A DNA stretch of 64,000 bases, taken from Paenibacillus catalpae (GTDB lineage Bacteria > Bacillota > Bacilli > Paenibacillales > Paenibacillaceae). The notes under the pieces were generated by a model. That model did no database searches. It was not told where the DNA came from and saw only the letters and a list, made by a program, of their open reading frames with translations. The translations under genes were made by a program, and so were the position numbers. The stretch lies in the NCBI RefSeq assembly GCF_900112695.1, contig NZ_FOMT01000004.1, forward strand, positions 310,001 through 374,000, in the 5' to 3' direction. Shown here in pieces: positions 1 to 8,552 of the stretch; position 1 is the first letter of the stretch, and each line of letters opens with the position of its first letter.

Positions 1-520
1 TTTCTGTCTATCCCCTCTCAATGGGTTGAATGGAATGTTGATAGACAAATCATACAGGGGGTGAAGCTTCAAATCTTTGCACTTCGTCTACTCGTTTTTA
101 TAAAAAAACAAACAAAAAAGCTTAAACAGGTGAATGGTTCACCCACTTAAGCCTTATAAGGATCTTCTTGCTCTGCCTGTACTTCTTATTCAAACTATTA
201 TTAGTTAGTCCCGACCGTACGTTGGATTTCCTCCAATGAAATTAGGAAAAAAGAAAGGTCCTGGAAGCTACGTTGGATTCCATCCAGCATAAGCGCCCTC
301 GCACAGGTCACTATCGTCCAAATTAGCGGATTATACTGTAGTCACTCCAATCTAGCTCAAGAGACCGGGCAAAAATGCTCCATTATGCTGCACAAAATCC
401 AATGTAACTCTACATCGCTATAAATTAAGTAATCCCCTATCATTTGATTAGGACTCGCTTCCGGTGACAGAGCCAGGTATAGTAGAGATAGTTGGAAATA
501 TATTTCAGGAGGCTATTGCC
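1..520. other. Gene-poor left edge with degenerate repeat units
   Basis: No coding frame here could be supported. The stretch holds a leftward terminator (103-152) and three related units sharing TACRTTGGATT: TACGTTGGATTTCCTCCA at 218-235, TACGTTGGATTCCATCCA at 269-286 (51 bp later), and an inverted copy at 388-406. The first two also carry a TGGA..TCCA dyad. The ribosome binding site of the first gene is at its right end. The gene served by the leftward terminator was not identified. Confidence 0.5.
103..152 (-). terminator. Leftward Rho-independent terminator
   Basis: On the minus strand a 15-bp stem (GCTTAAGTGGGTGAA, loop CCA, pairing arm with G-U wobbles) is followed by a T-rich tract interrupted by single Gs. 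No minus-strand gene was recognised immediately upstream, so the transcript it ends is unknown. Confidence 0.7.
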
Positions 521-922
521 ATGTCACAGGAGATTTGGATCAACCTGCCGGTCAAGGATGTTCAAAGTTCGACTGCCTTTTTCAATCAGATTGGGTTTCA
601 AGCGGAGAGCGCAAATAACGCAAGAGCAAAGCTTAGCATTGGGAATACAACGATATTGCTGTTCCCGAATGAAGTGCTTGAGAAATTTTCAGGTGCCAAA
701 ATAGCTGATACCTCTCAAAGTGCAGAAGTATTGTTTTCCCTAGGCGCTGAAAGCAAAGAAGAAGTTGATGAAATAATCCGAAAGGTAGAGCTTGCCGGCG
801 GAACCATCTTTGGCAAACCGCAAGAAAGCCAAGGCTGGATGTATGGCGCAGGCTTTGCCGACCTGGATGGACACCGCTGGAATTTGCTGTACATGGACGA
901 GAGCAAAATGCCGCAAGGCTAA
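521..922 (+). CDS. VOC superfamily (glyoxalase/bleomycin-resistance fold) protein
   Basis: This 133-residue protein has the VOC beta-alpha-beta-beta-beta layout: INLPVKDVQSSTAFF at the N terminus, a central LFPNEVLEKF strand region, and the C-terminal DLDGHRWNLLYMD motif typical of lactoylglutathione-lyase-like proteins (COG3607 type). These are small cytoplasmic metal-binding or substrate-binding proteins; the actual reaction cannot be read from sequence. The frame is open 19 codons upstream, but the ATG at 521 is chosen because TTTCAGGAGG lies 8-9 bases before it. It converges on the AraC gene and shares a two-way terminator with it. Confidence 0.85.
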   Translation: MSQEIWINLPVKDVQSSTAFFNQIGFQAESANNARAKLSIGNTTILLFPNEVLEKFSGAKIADTSQSAEVLFSLGAESKEEVDEIIRKVELAGGTIFGKPQESQGWMYGAGFADLDGHRWNLLYMDESKMPQG

Positions 923-926
923 GTTG

Positions 927-972
927 AAAAATGACATGCCGGTAACCTGCTTTAAGGTCACCGGCATTTTTT
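927..972. terminator. Bidirectional terminator
   Basis: ATGCCGGT and ACCGGCAT arms (936-943 and 960-967), extended by ACC/GGT, are flanked by A-rich and T-rich tracts. It sits between convergent genes and can end both the VOC gene and the AraC gene. Confidence 0.85.
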
Positions 973-1810
973 ACACCCCGTACAATCTCCTGTACGCTGT
1001 TGGCGTCATCCCTTCATGCTCCATAAACCGCTTGTTGAAATAGCTAACGCTGGGATACCCTGCTTCTTCCGCAATCTGCCCGATGTTATCGTCCTTCCTC
1101 TCAAGCAGCCATTGCTTCGCTGCTTGCAGGCGGCAGCGGGTAATGAAATCCATTGGCGTCATGCGCGTCGCGCTCCGGAACAGCTTGCAGAAGTAATAAG
1201 GCGTCACCCCTACCCGGTCTGCCCACTCCTCCAGGATAAAAGGCTTCACCGCCTCCTGCTGCATAAGCGGCAAAAGCTCCATAATCCGCTCGCTCGAAGT
1301 CCCGGTCTTGTTCCCTTGCAGCGCAACCGCGTGCTCAACAAAGATCGTCAGCAGCATATAGGTCAGCATCGACAGATGCGCAGGCCTCAGCATCCGGTGC
1401 GTCTCGGCTTCGTGTAGCAGCTCCTCATGAGCCTGTTCCCAGATTTGGGGCTGGCGAAGCTTCCATAACGGACTTTTATGAAAGCCTTGTTCGATCAGAT
1501 AATCCCTCAAGCCCGTTCCTCCGTAAAAATGAAACCAGCGCACGTCCCAAGGTTCATCCTGGCTGCTGTAATAACGCTGCCTCTGCAGAGGAAAATAGAG
1601 CACCGCTTCCCCTGCCCGAAGCTCATGAACGACGCCGTCAATCTCGGCATAACCCTTGCCCGAGACGGCGTAATGAATATTGAAATTGTTAAGGGCTCCT
1701 GCCTCCCGCGTTGTGCTGTGGTCCGGATCAAACCGGTAATTGCCGACCGATTCGGGCATGCAGAAGTAAGGCATATTCGGAAGCGTAAGCAGCAGGCTTT
1801 GGCGTTTCAT
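971..1810 (-). CDS. AraC family transcriptional regulator with cupin sensor domain
   Basis: A 279-residue regulator. The N-terminal ~150 residues form an AraC-type cupin arm (YAVSGKGYAEIDG, then LRAGEAVLYFPLQRQRY), expected to bind a sugar-like ligand. The last ~100 residues carry two helix-turn-helix units (WADRVGVTPYYFCKLFRSAT and IAEEAGYPSVSYFNKRFMEH). The start is placed at the ATG at 1810, where GGGGTG lies about 7 bases upstream, rather than 14 codons earlier. It is divergent from the Gfo/Idh and aldo/keto reductase genes, so control of that pair is the natural inference. Confidence 0.88.
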   Translation of the reverse strand: MKRQSLLLTLPNMPYFCMPESVGNYRFDPDHSTTREAGALNNFNIHYAVSGKGYAEIDGVVHELRAGEAVLYFPLQRQRYYSSQDEPWDVRWFHFYGGTGLRDYLIEQGFHKSPLWKLRQPQIWEQAHEELLHEAETHRMLRPAHLSMLTYMLLTIFVEHAVALQGNKTGTSSERIMELLPLMQQEAVKPFILEEWADRVGVTPYYFCKLFRSATRMTPMDFITRCRLQAAKQWLLERKDDNIGQIAEEAGYPSVSYFNKRFMEHEGMTPTAYRRLYGV

Positions 1811-1934
1811 ATCTGGCACCCCATATGACAATATTGTTCTAATGGTATACAAAATAATATCATTTTAATTTTAATTATCTTCTCCTATAATCGCAATATA
1901 GTCATAAAACAATTAGACGAAGCGAGGGTGAAGC
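1811..1934. promoter_or_regulatory. Divergent AraC / Gfo-Idh control region
   Basis: This AT-rich 124-bp divergent spacer contains a good -10 hexamer TATAAT at 1886-1891 for rightward transcription. The -35 region 17 bp upstream (TTTTAA) is poor, consistent with an activator-dependent promoter. No clean AraC half-site pair was identified. Confidence 0.4.
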
Positions 1935-2933
1935 ATGAGCAAAAAGTTAAAATGGGGCATCCTGGGATGCGCCGGAATTGCAAAACGTGCGGTTATTCCA
2001 GGTCTTCATTTATCCGAGTTGAATGAAGCGGCCGCGATCGCGAGCCGCGACGGAGACAAAGCCAAACAAACGGCTGAAGAGCTTAATATTGGAGTTGCCT
2101 ACGACAGCTACGAGGCACTGCTGGAAGACAGCTCGATTGACGTTATTTATATCCCGCTGCCGAACCATCTCCACAAAGAGTGGGCGATTCGGGCAGCCCA
2201 AGCAGGGAAACATATTTTGTGCGAGAAGCCTCTCGCGCTGAACGCGCACGAAGCTGCGGAGATGGCCGAAGCGGCAGATCAGGCGGGCGTCCTTCTGTCT
2301 GAAGCGTTTATGTACCGCTATCATCCGCGCTACCAGCAGATTAAAGAATTAATCGCATCCGGTGCTATCGGCGAGATTCGCGGAATCCGCAGCGCGTTTA
2401 CCTTTAACAACCCGAATGACACCAAGAACGTTCGCTTCCGAAAGGAATGGGGCGGCGGCTCGATTTATGATGTAGGCTGTTACCCGCTGAACGCAGCCAG
2501 GCTGCTATTGGGTAAAGAACCGCAAGCCGTTACGGTTAACGCCTTCTTCTCCCCGCAGCATGATGATGTGGATATGATGGCGTCCGGACTTGTTGAGTTT
2601 GAAGGAGATGTAGCGCTCACGTTCGACTGCGGCATGTGGGCAGCCTTCCGCAACCCGCTGGAGGTTCTTGGTACGGACGGAATCATTGAGGTTCCTTCCG
2701 CCTTTGTTACGCCGACACCGGAAAGCAGCCATATTTATCTGACTGCAAACGGCGAGCGCCGCCAAATCGAAGTACCCTATGTCAATTCGTATACGGCACA
2801 AGCCGATTCTCTATACCACTCCATCACGAACGGAACGCCGCTAACGTTCCCGACGTCGGATGCCATCAGCAATATGAAAGTCATTGATGCTTGCTTGCTG
2901 TCTGCCCGTGAACGGACAAGAGTAACTTTATAA
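1935..2933 (+). CDS. Gfo/Idh/MocA family NAD(P)-dependent oxidoreductase
   Basis: A 332-residue enzyme. The N-terminal Rossmann domain opens with GILGCAGIAKRAVIPGL; the EKPLALNAHEAAEMA segment near residue 97 carries the conserved EKP lysine; the C-terminal alpha/beta domain contains GGGSIYDVGCYPLNAARLLLG. The family oxidises or reduces cyclic polyols and sugars (inositol, glucose-fructose, amino sugars); the substrate cannot be named. GCGAGGGTGAAGC supplies the ribosome binding site. It is followed after 18 bp by an aldo/keto reductase in the same apparent operon. Confidence 0.9.
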   Translation: MSKKLKWGILGCAGIAKRAVIPGLHLSELNEAAAIASRDGDKAKQTAEELNIGVAYDSYEALLEDSSIDVIYIPLPNHLHKEWAIRAAQAGKHILCEKPLALNAHEAAEMAEAADQAGVLLSEAFMYRYHPRYQQIKELIASGAIGEIRGIRSAFTFNNPNDTKNVRFRKEWGGGSIYDVGCYPLNAARLLLGKEPQAVTVNAFFSPQHDDVDMMASGLVEFEGDVALTFDCGMWAAFRNPLEVLGTDGIIEVPSAFVTPTPESSHIYLTANGERRQIEVPYVNSYTAQADSLYHSITNGTPLTFPTSDAISNMKVIDACLLSARERTRVTL

Positions 2934-2951
2934 TCTGAGGAGGTATTGCAA

Positions 2952-3890
2952 ATGGAATTCTTAACGGTAAAAGGATTGGACAAACCGGTATCCCGCTTAA
3001 TGAAAGGTACGGACTATTTCTACAACGATTCTTACGAGAAAGCTGCTGCCAACCTGGACGCTTACTTCGCTATCGGCGGCAACTGTATGGACTCTGCCCA
3101 TATTTACTGCGGCGGGCAAAGCGAGGTCGTCATGGGACGATATCTGAAGGAGCGCGGCAATCGCGATCAGTGGGTTATTCTGACCAAAGGCGCCCATCAT
3201 GATCAGAATGGCCCGCGCGTCAGCCGTGAAGCGATTCGCAGCGACCTGATGACCAGCCTCGAGCGTCTGCAAGTCGATTCAATTGATATGTACGGTCTTC
3301 ACCGCGATGATCCAAACGTGCCTGCCGGTGAAGTGATTGAAATCCTGAATGAGCATATTAAATCCGGTGCGGTGCAAACGATCGGCGTGTCCAACTGGAC
3401 CTGGCAGCGGATTCAAGAAGCCAATGATTATGCAGCGGCAAAAGGTCTCGTTGGCTTCTCGTTCAGCAGCCCTAACCTGAGCCTTGCCAAAGCAAACGAG
3501 CCGTTCTGGTCCGGCTGCGTATCTGCCGATGCAGAGACCATCGCCTGGCATGAAGCGAACCAGATGCCTCTGTTCTCCTGGTCCTCCCAGGCGCGCGGCT
3601 TCTTCACTGGCCGCTTTACTCCGGAGGATCGCAGCAATGCGGATCTGGTCCGCGTCTTCTACAGCGACGACAACTGGGAGCGATATGAACGCGCGAAGCA
3701 GCTGGCTGAGCAAAAAAACGTCACGCAGATTCAGATTGCGCTTGCTTACGTGCTTAACCAAGCCTTCCCGACCTGCGCCCTCATCGGCACTCAATCGCTC
3801 GAGGAGCTCCGCTCCTGCGACGAAGGCTCGCGAATCAAGCTGACCCGCGAAGAGATGGACTGGCTGGATTTGAGCTCGGATAAGAAGTAA
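2952..3890 (+). CDS. Aldo/keto reductase
   Basis: A 312-residue aldo/keto reductase with the tetrad segments of the family: DSAHIYCGG (Asp and Tyr), ILTKGAHHD (Lys) and YGLHRDDP (His), then GVSNWTWQRI and a C-terminal NAD(P)-binding region. It probably interconverts a sugar-derived aldehyde or ketone and alcohol in the cytoplasm. A TTG two codons earlier is in frame, but ATG at 2952 sits 7-8 bases after GAGGAGGT. Co-transcription with the preceding dehydrogenase suggests sequential steps in one sugar or polyol route; this is inference. Confidence 0.88.
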   Translation: MEFLTVKGLDKPVSRLMKGTDYFYNDSYEKAAANLDAYFAIGGNCMDSAHIYCGGQSEVVMGRYLKERGNRDQWVILTKGAHHDQNGPRVSREAIRSDLMTSLERLQVDSIDMYGLHRDDPNVPAGEVIEILNEHIKSGAVQTIGVSNWTWQRIQEANDYAAAKGLVGFSFSSPNLSLAKANEPFWSGCVSADAETIAWHEANQMPLFSWSSQARGFFTGRFTPEDRSNADLVRVFYSDDNWERYERAKQLAEQKNVTQIQIALAYVLNQAFPTCALIGTQSLEELRSCDEGSRIKLTREEMDWLDLSSDKK

Positions 3891-3898
3891 GTTGATGC

Positions 3899-3944
3899 AA
3901 AAAGACGATGCAGGGAGTTTCTCGGCATCGTCTTTTTCTTTTTT
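3899..3944. terminator. Bidirectional terminator
   Basis: Arms AAAAAGACGATGC and GCATCGTCTTTTT around a 13-base loop, with a T-rich tail to the right and A tract to the left, between convergent genes. Confidence 0.9.
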
Positions 3945-4344
3945 AAGGCCTTTTATTCATAAATCTATCTGCATTTCTCCTGAACCCAAATTGCTCGTAA
4001 AGTCCATGAGCATCCAATGTACCTAACAATCCCGATAGCCCTTCATACTGCTTCACAATTAATCCAACTAGTTCCTTACCCAGCCCATGTCCTCTATGTT
4101 CCTCGTCGATAAACACATCCGCCAGATAATAGAAAGTAGCCCAGTCTGTAATCACTCGAGCGAAGCCAACCTGCTGCTCCTCCTGATAAATACCGTAACA
4201 AATTGAGTTTTGGATGGATTTTTTGATCGTCTCTATCGACCTTTGATTCGCCCAGTAGCTTCTGGCTAAGAAGGCACCAATTGTTTCTATGTTAAGCAGT
4301 GACTTATCATCGCTAATACGATAGTTTTTATACCATTGTTCCAT
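3943..4344 (-). CDS. GNAT family N-acetyltransferase
   Basis: A 133-residue single-domain GNAT protein. The acetyl-CoA segment is visible as FIDEEHRGHGLGKELVGLIV (Q/RxxGxG/A type), preceded by GFARVITDWATFYYLADV and followed by the YEQFGFRRN motif. It transfers an acetyl group to an unidentified amine. Its ATG lies only 3 bases after the stop of the broken acetyltransferase upstream, with GGGGGTTGAAGT as ribosome binding site, so the two once formed a tightly coupled operon. GC appears lower here than in neighbouring genes, suggesting possible acquisition. Confidence 0.88.
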   Translation of the reverse strand: MEQWYKNYRISDDKSLLNIETIGAFLARSYWANQRSIETIKKSIQNSICYGIYQEEQQVGFARVITDWATFYYLADVFIDEEHRGHGLGKELVGLIVKQYEGLSGLLGTLDAHGLYEQFGFRRNADRFMNKRP

Positions 4345-4347
4345 ACT

Positions 4348-4809
4348 TCAACCCCCATTTAATGTCTTCATAAAGGTAACCCGATGATAGCCTTTCGTAA
4401 AAAAGTCCTGCTCCTCATTAATCAAATCAAAGCCTATGTTCCGGTAAAAATCGATCGTGCCCTCATTCCCCGAATGACCCAGCGTGTGCAAAATCACTTT
4501 CTCCTCGTTTAGCTTTATCAATCTATCACAAATCGCACTAAGCAGCGCTCTTCCTACGCCCTTTCGGGCAGCACTACACCAACAATCTCGTATAGGCCAA
4601 CCTCATCGTTGTAGATAAAACCTGTATGCCCACTGACTATGCCGTCCTCCTCCGCAACATAATACTCACTTTTGCGAGGAAGTTGTGAAGTATTTCCTCC
4701 ACCTTACAGGATATCTGGCCACAACAAATGATGGGAATTGCAGTGGGTATTCCTCGAAAATATGAATAACATCCTGCTGATCGTTTTGCTGCAAGCGTTG
4801 GATAAGCAA
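4348..4809 (-). pseudogene. GNAT N-acetyltransferase broken by two frameshifts
   Basis: Reading left from a TTG at 4809 (GGAGGA 6 bases before it) gives LIQRLQQNDQQDVIHIFEEY and continues through FVVARYPVRWRKYFTTSSQ, then hits TGA. A one-base shift near 4671 (+1 or -2, in an A run) restores SEYYVAEEDGIVSGHTGF and LYEIVGVVLPE. A second shift near 4561 (-1) restores GVGRALL, ILHTLGHSGNEGTIDFYRN and the C-terminal FTKGYHRVTFMKTLNGG. Repaired, it would be a normal ~153-residue GNAT enzyme. It is distinct from the intact gene just downstream. A sequencing error is the alternative. Confidence 0.85.
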
Positions 4810-4975
4810 AGGAATTCCTCCTAATAGGGACTGGCTATTGCTGCAATCAAATTATGAGTTAATAGAATATCACAATGGATTGTTATCCATATTTTACAAG
4901 TAACTTTCGTTAATCTCCATTACTTTCTGTAAGGCTGTTTCCGTCCAATCCACCATCTCCCCCGCCTCCGTACAC

Positions 4976-5000
4976 CTTAACGATGTCGCACATCGTTAAG
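4976..5000. promoter_or_regulatory. Perfect inverted repeat, possible operator
   Basis: CTTAACGATGT, CGC, ACATCGTTAAG: two perfect 11-bp arms around a 3-base centre. There is no T tract on either strand, so it is not a terminator. It lies about 170 bp upstream of the acetyltransferase pseudogene start and just beyond the terminator of the GH88 gene, the right place for an operator of the acetyltransferase pair. No regulator gene is adjacent. Confidence 0.4.
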
Positions 5001-5006
5001 CTCATC

Positions 5007-5041
5007 CAAAAAAAAGCCGCCCCAGTTAAAGGGGCAGCCTT
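5007..5041 (-). terminator. Terminator of the GH88/sulfatase/ABC operon
   Basis: On the minus strand GCTGCCCC, short loop, GGGGCGGC, then eight Ts. It lies about 40 bp after the GH88 stop codon and closes the five-gene leftward operon. Confidence 0.9.
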
Positions 5042-5081
5042 CTGAAAGTAACTCACTACATCAAATTAGAGTAAAACTATG

Positions 5082-6212
5082 TTACTTCGTAGTCCGCTCA
5101 TACCAGTAACCTGGAATGCCGCGTTCAATCCGCATTAATGCTTCCAAATAGTAATAATCTCCCCAGATCATATAGTCATCCAGACCGTTATTCCCTCTGA
5201 CATGATAGGATCCGTGCTTAAGCAAACCTTCTGCTTCTTCGCCAATTGTTGCGTACTTGCTCACAAGTGAATGCATCGTTTGATCCAATCCCTGCTTAAT
5301 CCAGCTCCGATCGGCTTCGTCTTCTGGTAGAAGGTCAAGCAGCTCCAGCATCCCGCAGGCTGTGATCGCCGATGCCGAACTGTCACGACTAGTATCCGCT
5401 TCAATTGGTACATTGAAGTCCCAATAAGCGATATGGTCTTCTGGTAGATGTTCAAGGAAATATTTAAGCAGCCGTTTGGACGTTCGCAGGAAGGCGGGAT
5501 CCTTCGTATAACGGTAAGAGAGTGCAAAGCCATAGATGCCCCAAGCCTGTCCGCGTGTCCATGTCGAGCCGTCTGTATAGCCTTGATGGGTACCGCCGCC
5601 AAGCGGGTCACCTGTCTCTTGGTTAAAATAAAAAGTATGGTAGGAAGAATCATCACCACGCACCAGATAACGTCTGGACAGCTCAGCCTGTTTGTAAGCA
5701 ACCTCCGCATATCTCGGCTGCCCTGTCACTTCGGAAGCCCAATATAACAAGGGCAGGTTCAATAAACAGTCAATAATGATTCGGCCGCCATTCGTCTCAT
5801 CTTTCTCCGGTCCCCAAGCTTGCAAGTAGCCGCCTTGCTCACGCCACCTGCCAAGCAAATGATCGGCTGCCTGCAGAGCAAGCTCACGAGCGCCGTCGTC
5901 CTTCTCCACAATCCATCCTGCTAGTGCAGACAACCCATACAGAAAACCGATGTCATGATGCTCCAAGCATACTTTCTCTTTCATTCGCCGTTTAAAATCT
6001 GCAATCTGCTGCTGAGCTTGTACTTGGAAAAAGGCATCTTGATTATATTCATAGCTCAGCCACGTAAGCCCGGTATGAAACCCTTCAATCCAGTCTTCAT
6101 TCTCGGACCATGCGTAGCGCTTCTCATTCGTAATATGTGGATAAGCACCTTGATGCTGCTCCAAATTCCGGCGGATTTTGCCGATTGCGTCTTCGATTGC
6201 CTCACGCCACAT
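5082..6212 (-). CDS. GH88 family unsaturated glucuronyl hydrolase
   Basis: A 376-residue (alpha/alpha)6-barrel protein without signal peptide, so cytoplasmic. Family GH88 removes the 4,5-unsaturated uronic acid that polysaccharide lyases leave at the non-reducing end. HHDIGFLYG and IIIDCLLNLPLLYW place Asp at 87 and 148, the same 61-residue spacing as Asp88/Asp149 of the Bacillus GL1 enzyme; GGTHQGYTDGSTWTRGQAWG and DSSASAI are further family motifs. The start is ATG 6212 (AGGAGAGG upstream) rather than GTG three codons earlier. It follows the sulfatase by 15 bp. No lyase is present here, so the substrate is presumably imported pre-cut. GH105 is the nearest alternative. Confidence 0.85.
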   Translation of the reverse strand: MWREAIEDAIGKIRRNLEQHQGAYPHITNEKRYAWSENEDWIEGFHTGLTWLSYEYNQDAFFQVQAQQQIADFKRRMKEKVCLEHHDIGFLYGLSALAGWIVEKDDGARELALQAADHLLGRWREQGGYLQAWGPEKDETNGGRIIIDCLLNLPLLYWASEVTGQPRYAEVAYKQAELSRRYLVRGDDSSYHTFYFNQETGDPLGGGTHQGYTDGSTWTRGQAWGIYGFALSYRYTKDPAFLRTSKRLLKYFLEHLPEDHIAYWDFNVPIEADTSRDSSASAITACGMLELLDLLPEDEADRSWIKQGLDQTMHSLVSKYATIGEEAEGLLKHGSYHVRGNNGLDDYMIWGDYYYLEALMRIERGIPGYWYERTTK

Positions 6213-6227
6213 TGCTGCCACCCTCTC

Positions 6228-7643
6228 CTACCTGTTGAGATCAAACTTATCCTGTGTGCGGTCTAACCAGCTTTGCAGTTCTTCTTCTAAAGCCATTAGC
6301 AGCTCCGTTTGCGGAAGTCCTTTCATGATAAGAGGATCGAGCTGATACGGATCTCTCTCATGATCATACAAGATGCGCTGCACCTCATCGCCTGGTGCAT
6401 ATCCTTGATGAACGACATAAGTATATTGCCTTGTTCGAATTCCACGCCATCCAAATCTCCGATTGTCCAAGCCCTTGGCAGCATAGCTCTCAATCGCTTC
6501 TTTTCTTCCTGGAAAAGCACTAAGAAAAGCAGAAGAAATTTCCGCATGACTCCTTCCGAGAATATCTCCGGATAAATCTAGTCCCTCAACGGCAGAAGGT
6601 ACAGAAAGCCCTGCAAGTCCTAGCAAGGTAGGCATAATATCGACACTATTAAATAGCAACTCCGTACTACCCTGCCCGATCATACCTTTCCAGTTCATCA
6701 AACATGGGATGCCAATAGATTCCTCATGCCAGGAGTGCTTCGCCATTAAGCCATGCGAGCCCATCAGCTCACCGTGATCGGAAGAGAGGACAATTAATGT
6801 ATTTTCCGAAAGCCCAAGCTTCTGAACCTCCTGCCAAATACGACCGAATTGCTCATCCATTCCCGACACCGCTGCGAAGTAATCCCGTGTATACCGAAGC
6901 AGTGCTTCATCCCCGCTTTCAAACGGTTCGCCTGTGTGCGCTGCAAGCTGCTCCGAGCTGATATTCGGACGCAGGCTCAGCTTCTGTCCACTGTACATCT
7001 CTTTGTACCGATCAGGTACAAGCTCGAAAGGGCTGTGAGGCGGATTCCAAGAAACAAATAAAGCAAATGGATCCTTGCTGTTATCGCTTTCTTTTGTCCG
7101 GATAAAATCCAGCGCCACATCAGTTTCATGCTCCAAGGACCACTGATCGACTTGTATCATTTCCGGAGTATCTTGCCAATAATGAGGCTTCAGATGATGA
7201 TCATATGCCCCGTAGGAATACCAGAAATCAAAGCCATGCCTCTTAAGCCCAGGCGGTGTATAGGCATCCCACTCCCGTGCACCGGATTCCGGCTCCGGAC
7301 AGCTATTCTGCTCAGGTAAGTCCAAATGCCATTTGCCGATATATCCCGTTTGATAGCCGGCCCCCTTCAGAACATCGCCAATACACACTTCATTTGGACT
7401 GAGCATAACATCTGCCCCATTCTTGCAGTTCGTATAAACACCAGTCGATTGCGGATACCTGCCTGTCATAAGCGCTGCTCGGTGTGGTGAGCATAACGGT
7501 GTACAAGAGAGCGCATGTTGAAACACCAGACTCTCTTGCGCGAATCGGTCGATATTGGGGGTGATAACAGGATCTTCTCCCATAAAGCCAGCAGCTTGCT
7601 TCCGCCATTGATCCGCAAATATATAAATGATATTTGGCTTCAT
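6228..7643 (-). CDS. Type I sulfatase (FGly-dependent), cytoplasmic
   Basis: A 471-residue alkaline-phosphatase-fold sulfatase. PNIIYIFADQWR supplies the N-terminal metal-binding Asp, and CSPHRAALMTGRYP is the modification motif with Cys51 expected to become formylglycine (C-x-P-x-R, with His in place of the usual Ser). LSSDHGELMGSHG is the second metal-binding motif. There is no signal peptide, so it should desulfate imported sugars in the cytoplasm. It needs a maturase, and none was recognised in the window. It is coupled to the permease upstream and GH88 downstream; GGGTGAG precedes the ATG. Confidence 0.9.
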   Translation of the reverse strand: MKPNIIYIFADQWRKQAAGFMGEDPVITPNIDRFAQESLVFQHALSCTPLCSPHRAALMTGRYPQSTGVYTNCKNGADVMLSPNEVCIGDVLKGAGYQTGYIGKWHLDLPEQNSCPEPESGAREWDAYTPPGLKRHGFDFWYSYGAYDHHLKPHYWQDTPEMIQVDQWSLEHETDVALDFIRTKESDNSKDPFALFVSWNPPHSPFELVPDRYKEMYSGQKLSLRPNISSEQLAAHTGEPFESGDEALLRYTRDYFAAVSGMDEQFGRIWQEVQKLGLSENTLIVLSSDHGELMGSHGLMAKHSWHEESIGIPCLMNWKGMIGQGSTELLFNSVDIMPTLLGLAGLSVPSAVEGLDLSGDILGRSHAEISSAFLSAFPGRKEAIESYAAKGLDNRRFGWRGIRTRQYTYVVHQGYAPGDEVQRILYDHERDPYQLDPLIMKGLPQTELLMALEEELQSWLDRTQDKFDLNR

Positions 7644-7650
7644 CCTATAC

Positions 7651-8526
7651 TCACCCTTTAACCGCTCCTGCGGAAATGCCTTCTACGAAATGATCCTGGG
7701 CCAAAAAGTAAATGAGAATGGTGGGAATAATGGCGCACACCGCTGCAGCCATTAACGGTCCATACTCCGTCGCATGCTCGGATTGGAAATGCTGCATGCC
7801 GAGCTGGAGTGTAAATAACACATCCGAATTTAAGTAGATTAACGGACCAAGGAAATCATTCCAGGAATGCATAAAGGTAAAAATCGTAAGACTTGCAATA
7901 GCAGGACGGATGAGCGGCATGATGATACGCATATAAACCCCAAACTCACTCAAACCATCAATTCTAGCAGCCTCCGACAGTTCTTCCGGTAAGGACATAA
8001 AGAACTGTCTGAACAGGAATACACCAAATGGATTAAAAGCTCCTAGTAAAATCAACGCCCAATGTGAATCGATTAAGCCGATTTTGTCGATTAAGACGAA
8101 TTGCGGAATCATCATGACCTGATAGGGTACCATCATCGTTGCTACATATAAGAAGAACAGCTTATCCCGTTCTGGAAACTTCACTTTTGCAAATGCATAG
8201 GCGGCCGTCGAGCAAGTAATGATTTGCAGCAACGTGGTAAGCACAGCAATCTTGATCGTATTCAGGTAATAGGTGAAAAAGGGAAGCTCCGTCCATACCT
8301 TGCTGTAATTCGACCAGAAGAAGTGGCTCGGGATCCACTGAATCGGGAAGCTGAATATTTCCGCCTCCGACTTCACCGAAGCGGAAACCATCCAGAGGAA
8401 AGGAAGAACCATGGACAAGGCGACAACGGACACGACCACATATACCACCGTTTTTCTTACCCATTCTCCAAGCTGTGGACGTCTTTTTATCGTCATCATC
8501 TGACTTGCTTCTATTCGCGTACTCAT
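7651..8526 (-). CDS. Carbohydrate ABC transporter permease, MalG type
   Basis: A 291-residue inner-membrane permease with six predicted helices. The N-terminal region is VYVVVSVVALSMVLPFLWMV, and the cytoplasmic EAARIDGLSEFGVYMRIIMP loop is the EAA motif that contacts the ATPase. It belongs to the CUT1 oligosaccharide class. The frame extends 15 codons further, but ATG 8526 has GAGAGGAG upstream. It overlaps no real coding part of its partner permease. No ATPase gene is in the operon, so a shared MsmX/UgpC-type ATPase encoded elsewhere is likely. Confidence 0.88.
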   Translation of the reverse strand: MSTRIEASQMMTIKRRPQLGEWVRKTVVYVVVSVVALSMVLPFLWMVSASVKSEAEIFSFPIQWIPSHFFWSNYSKVWTELPFFTYYLNTIKIAVLTTLLQIITCSTAAYAFAKVKFPERDKLFFLYVATMMVPYQVMMIPQFVLIDKIGLIDSHWALILLGAFNPFGVFLFRQFFMSLPEELSEAARIDGLSEFGVYMRIIMPLIRPAIASLTIFTFMHSWNDFLGPLIYLNSDVLFTLQLGMQHFQSEHATEYGPLMAAAVCAIIPTILIYFLAQDHFVEGISAGAVKG

Positions 8527-8552
8527 GCTGGCTTCTCCTCTCTCACAACCCG

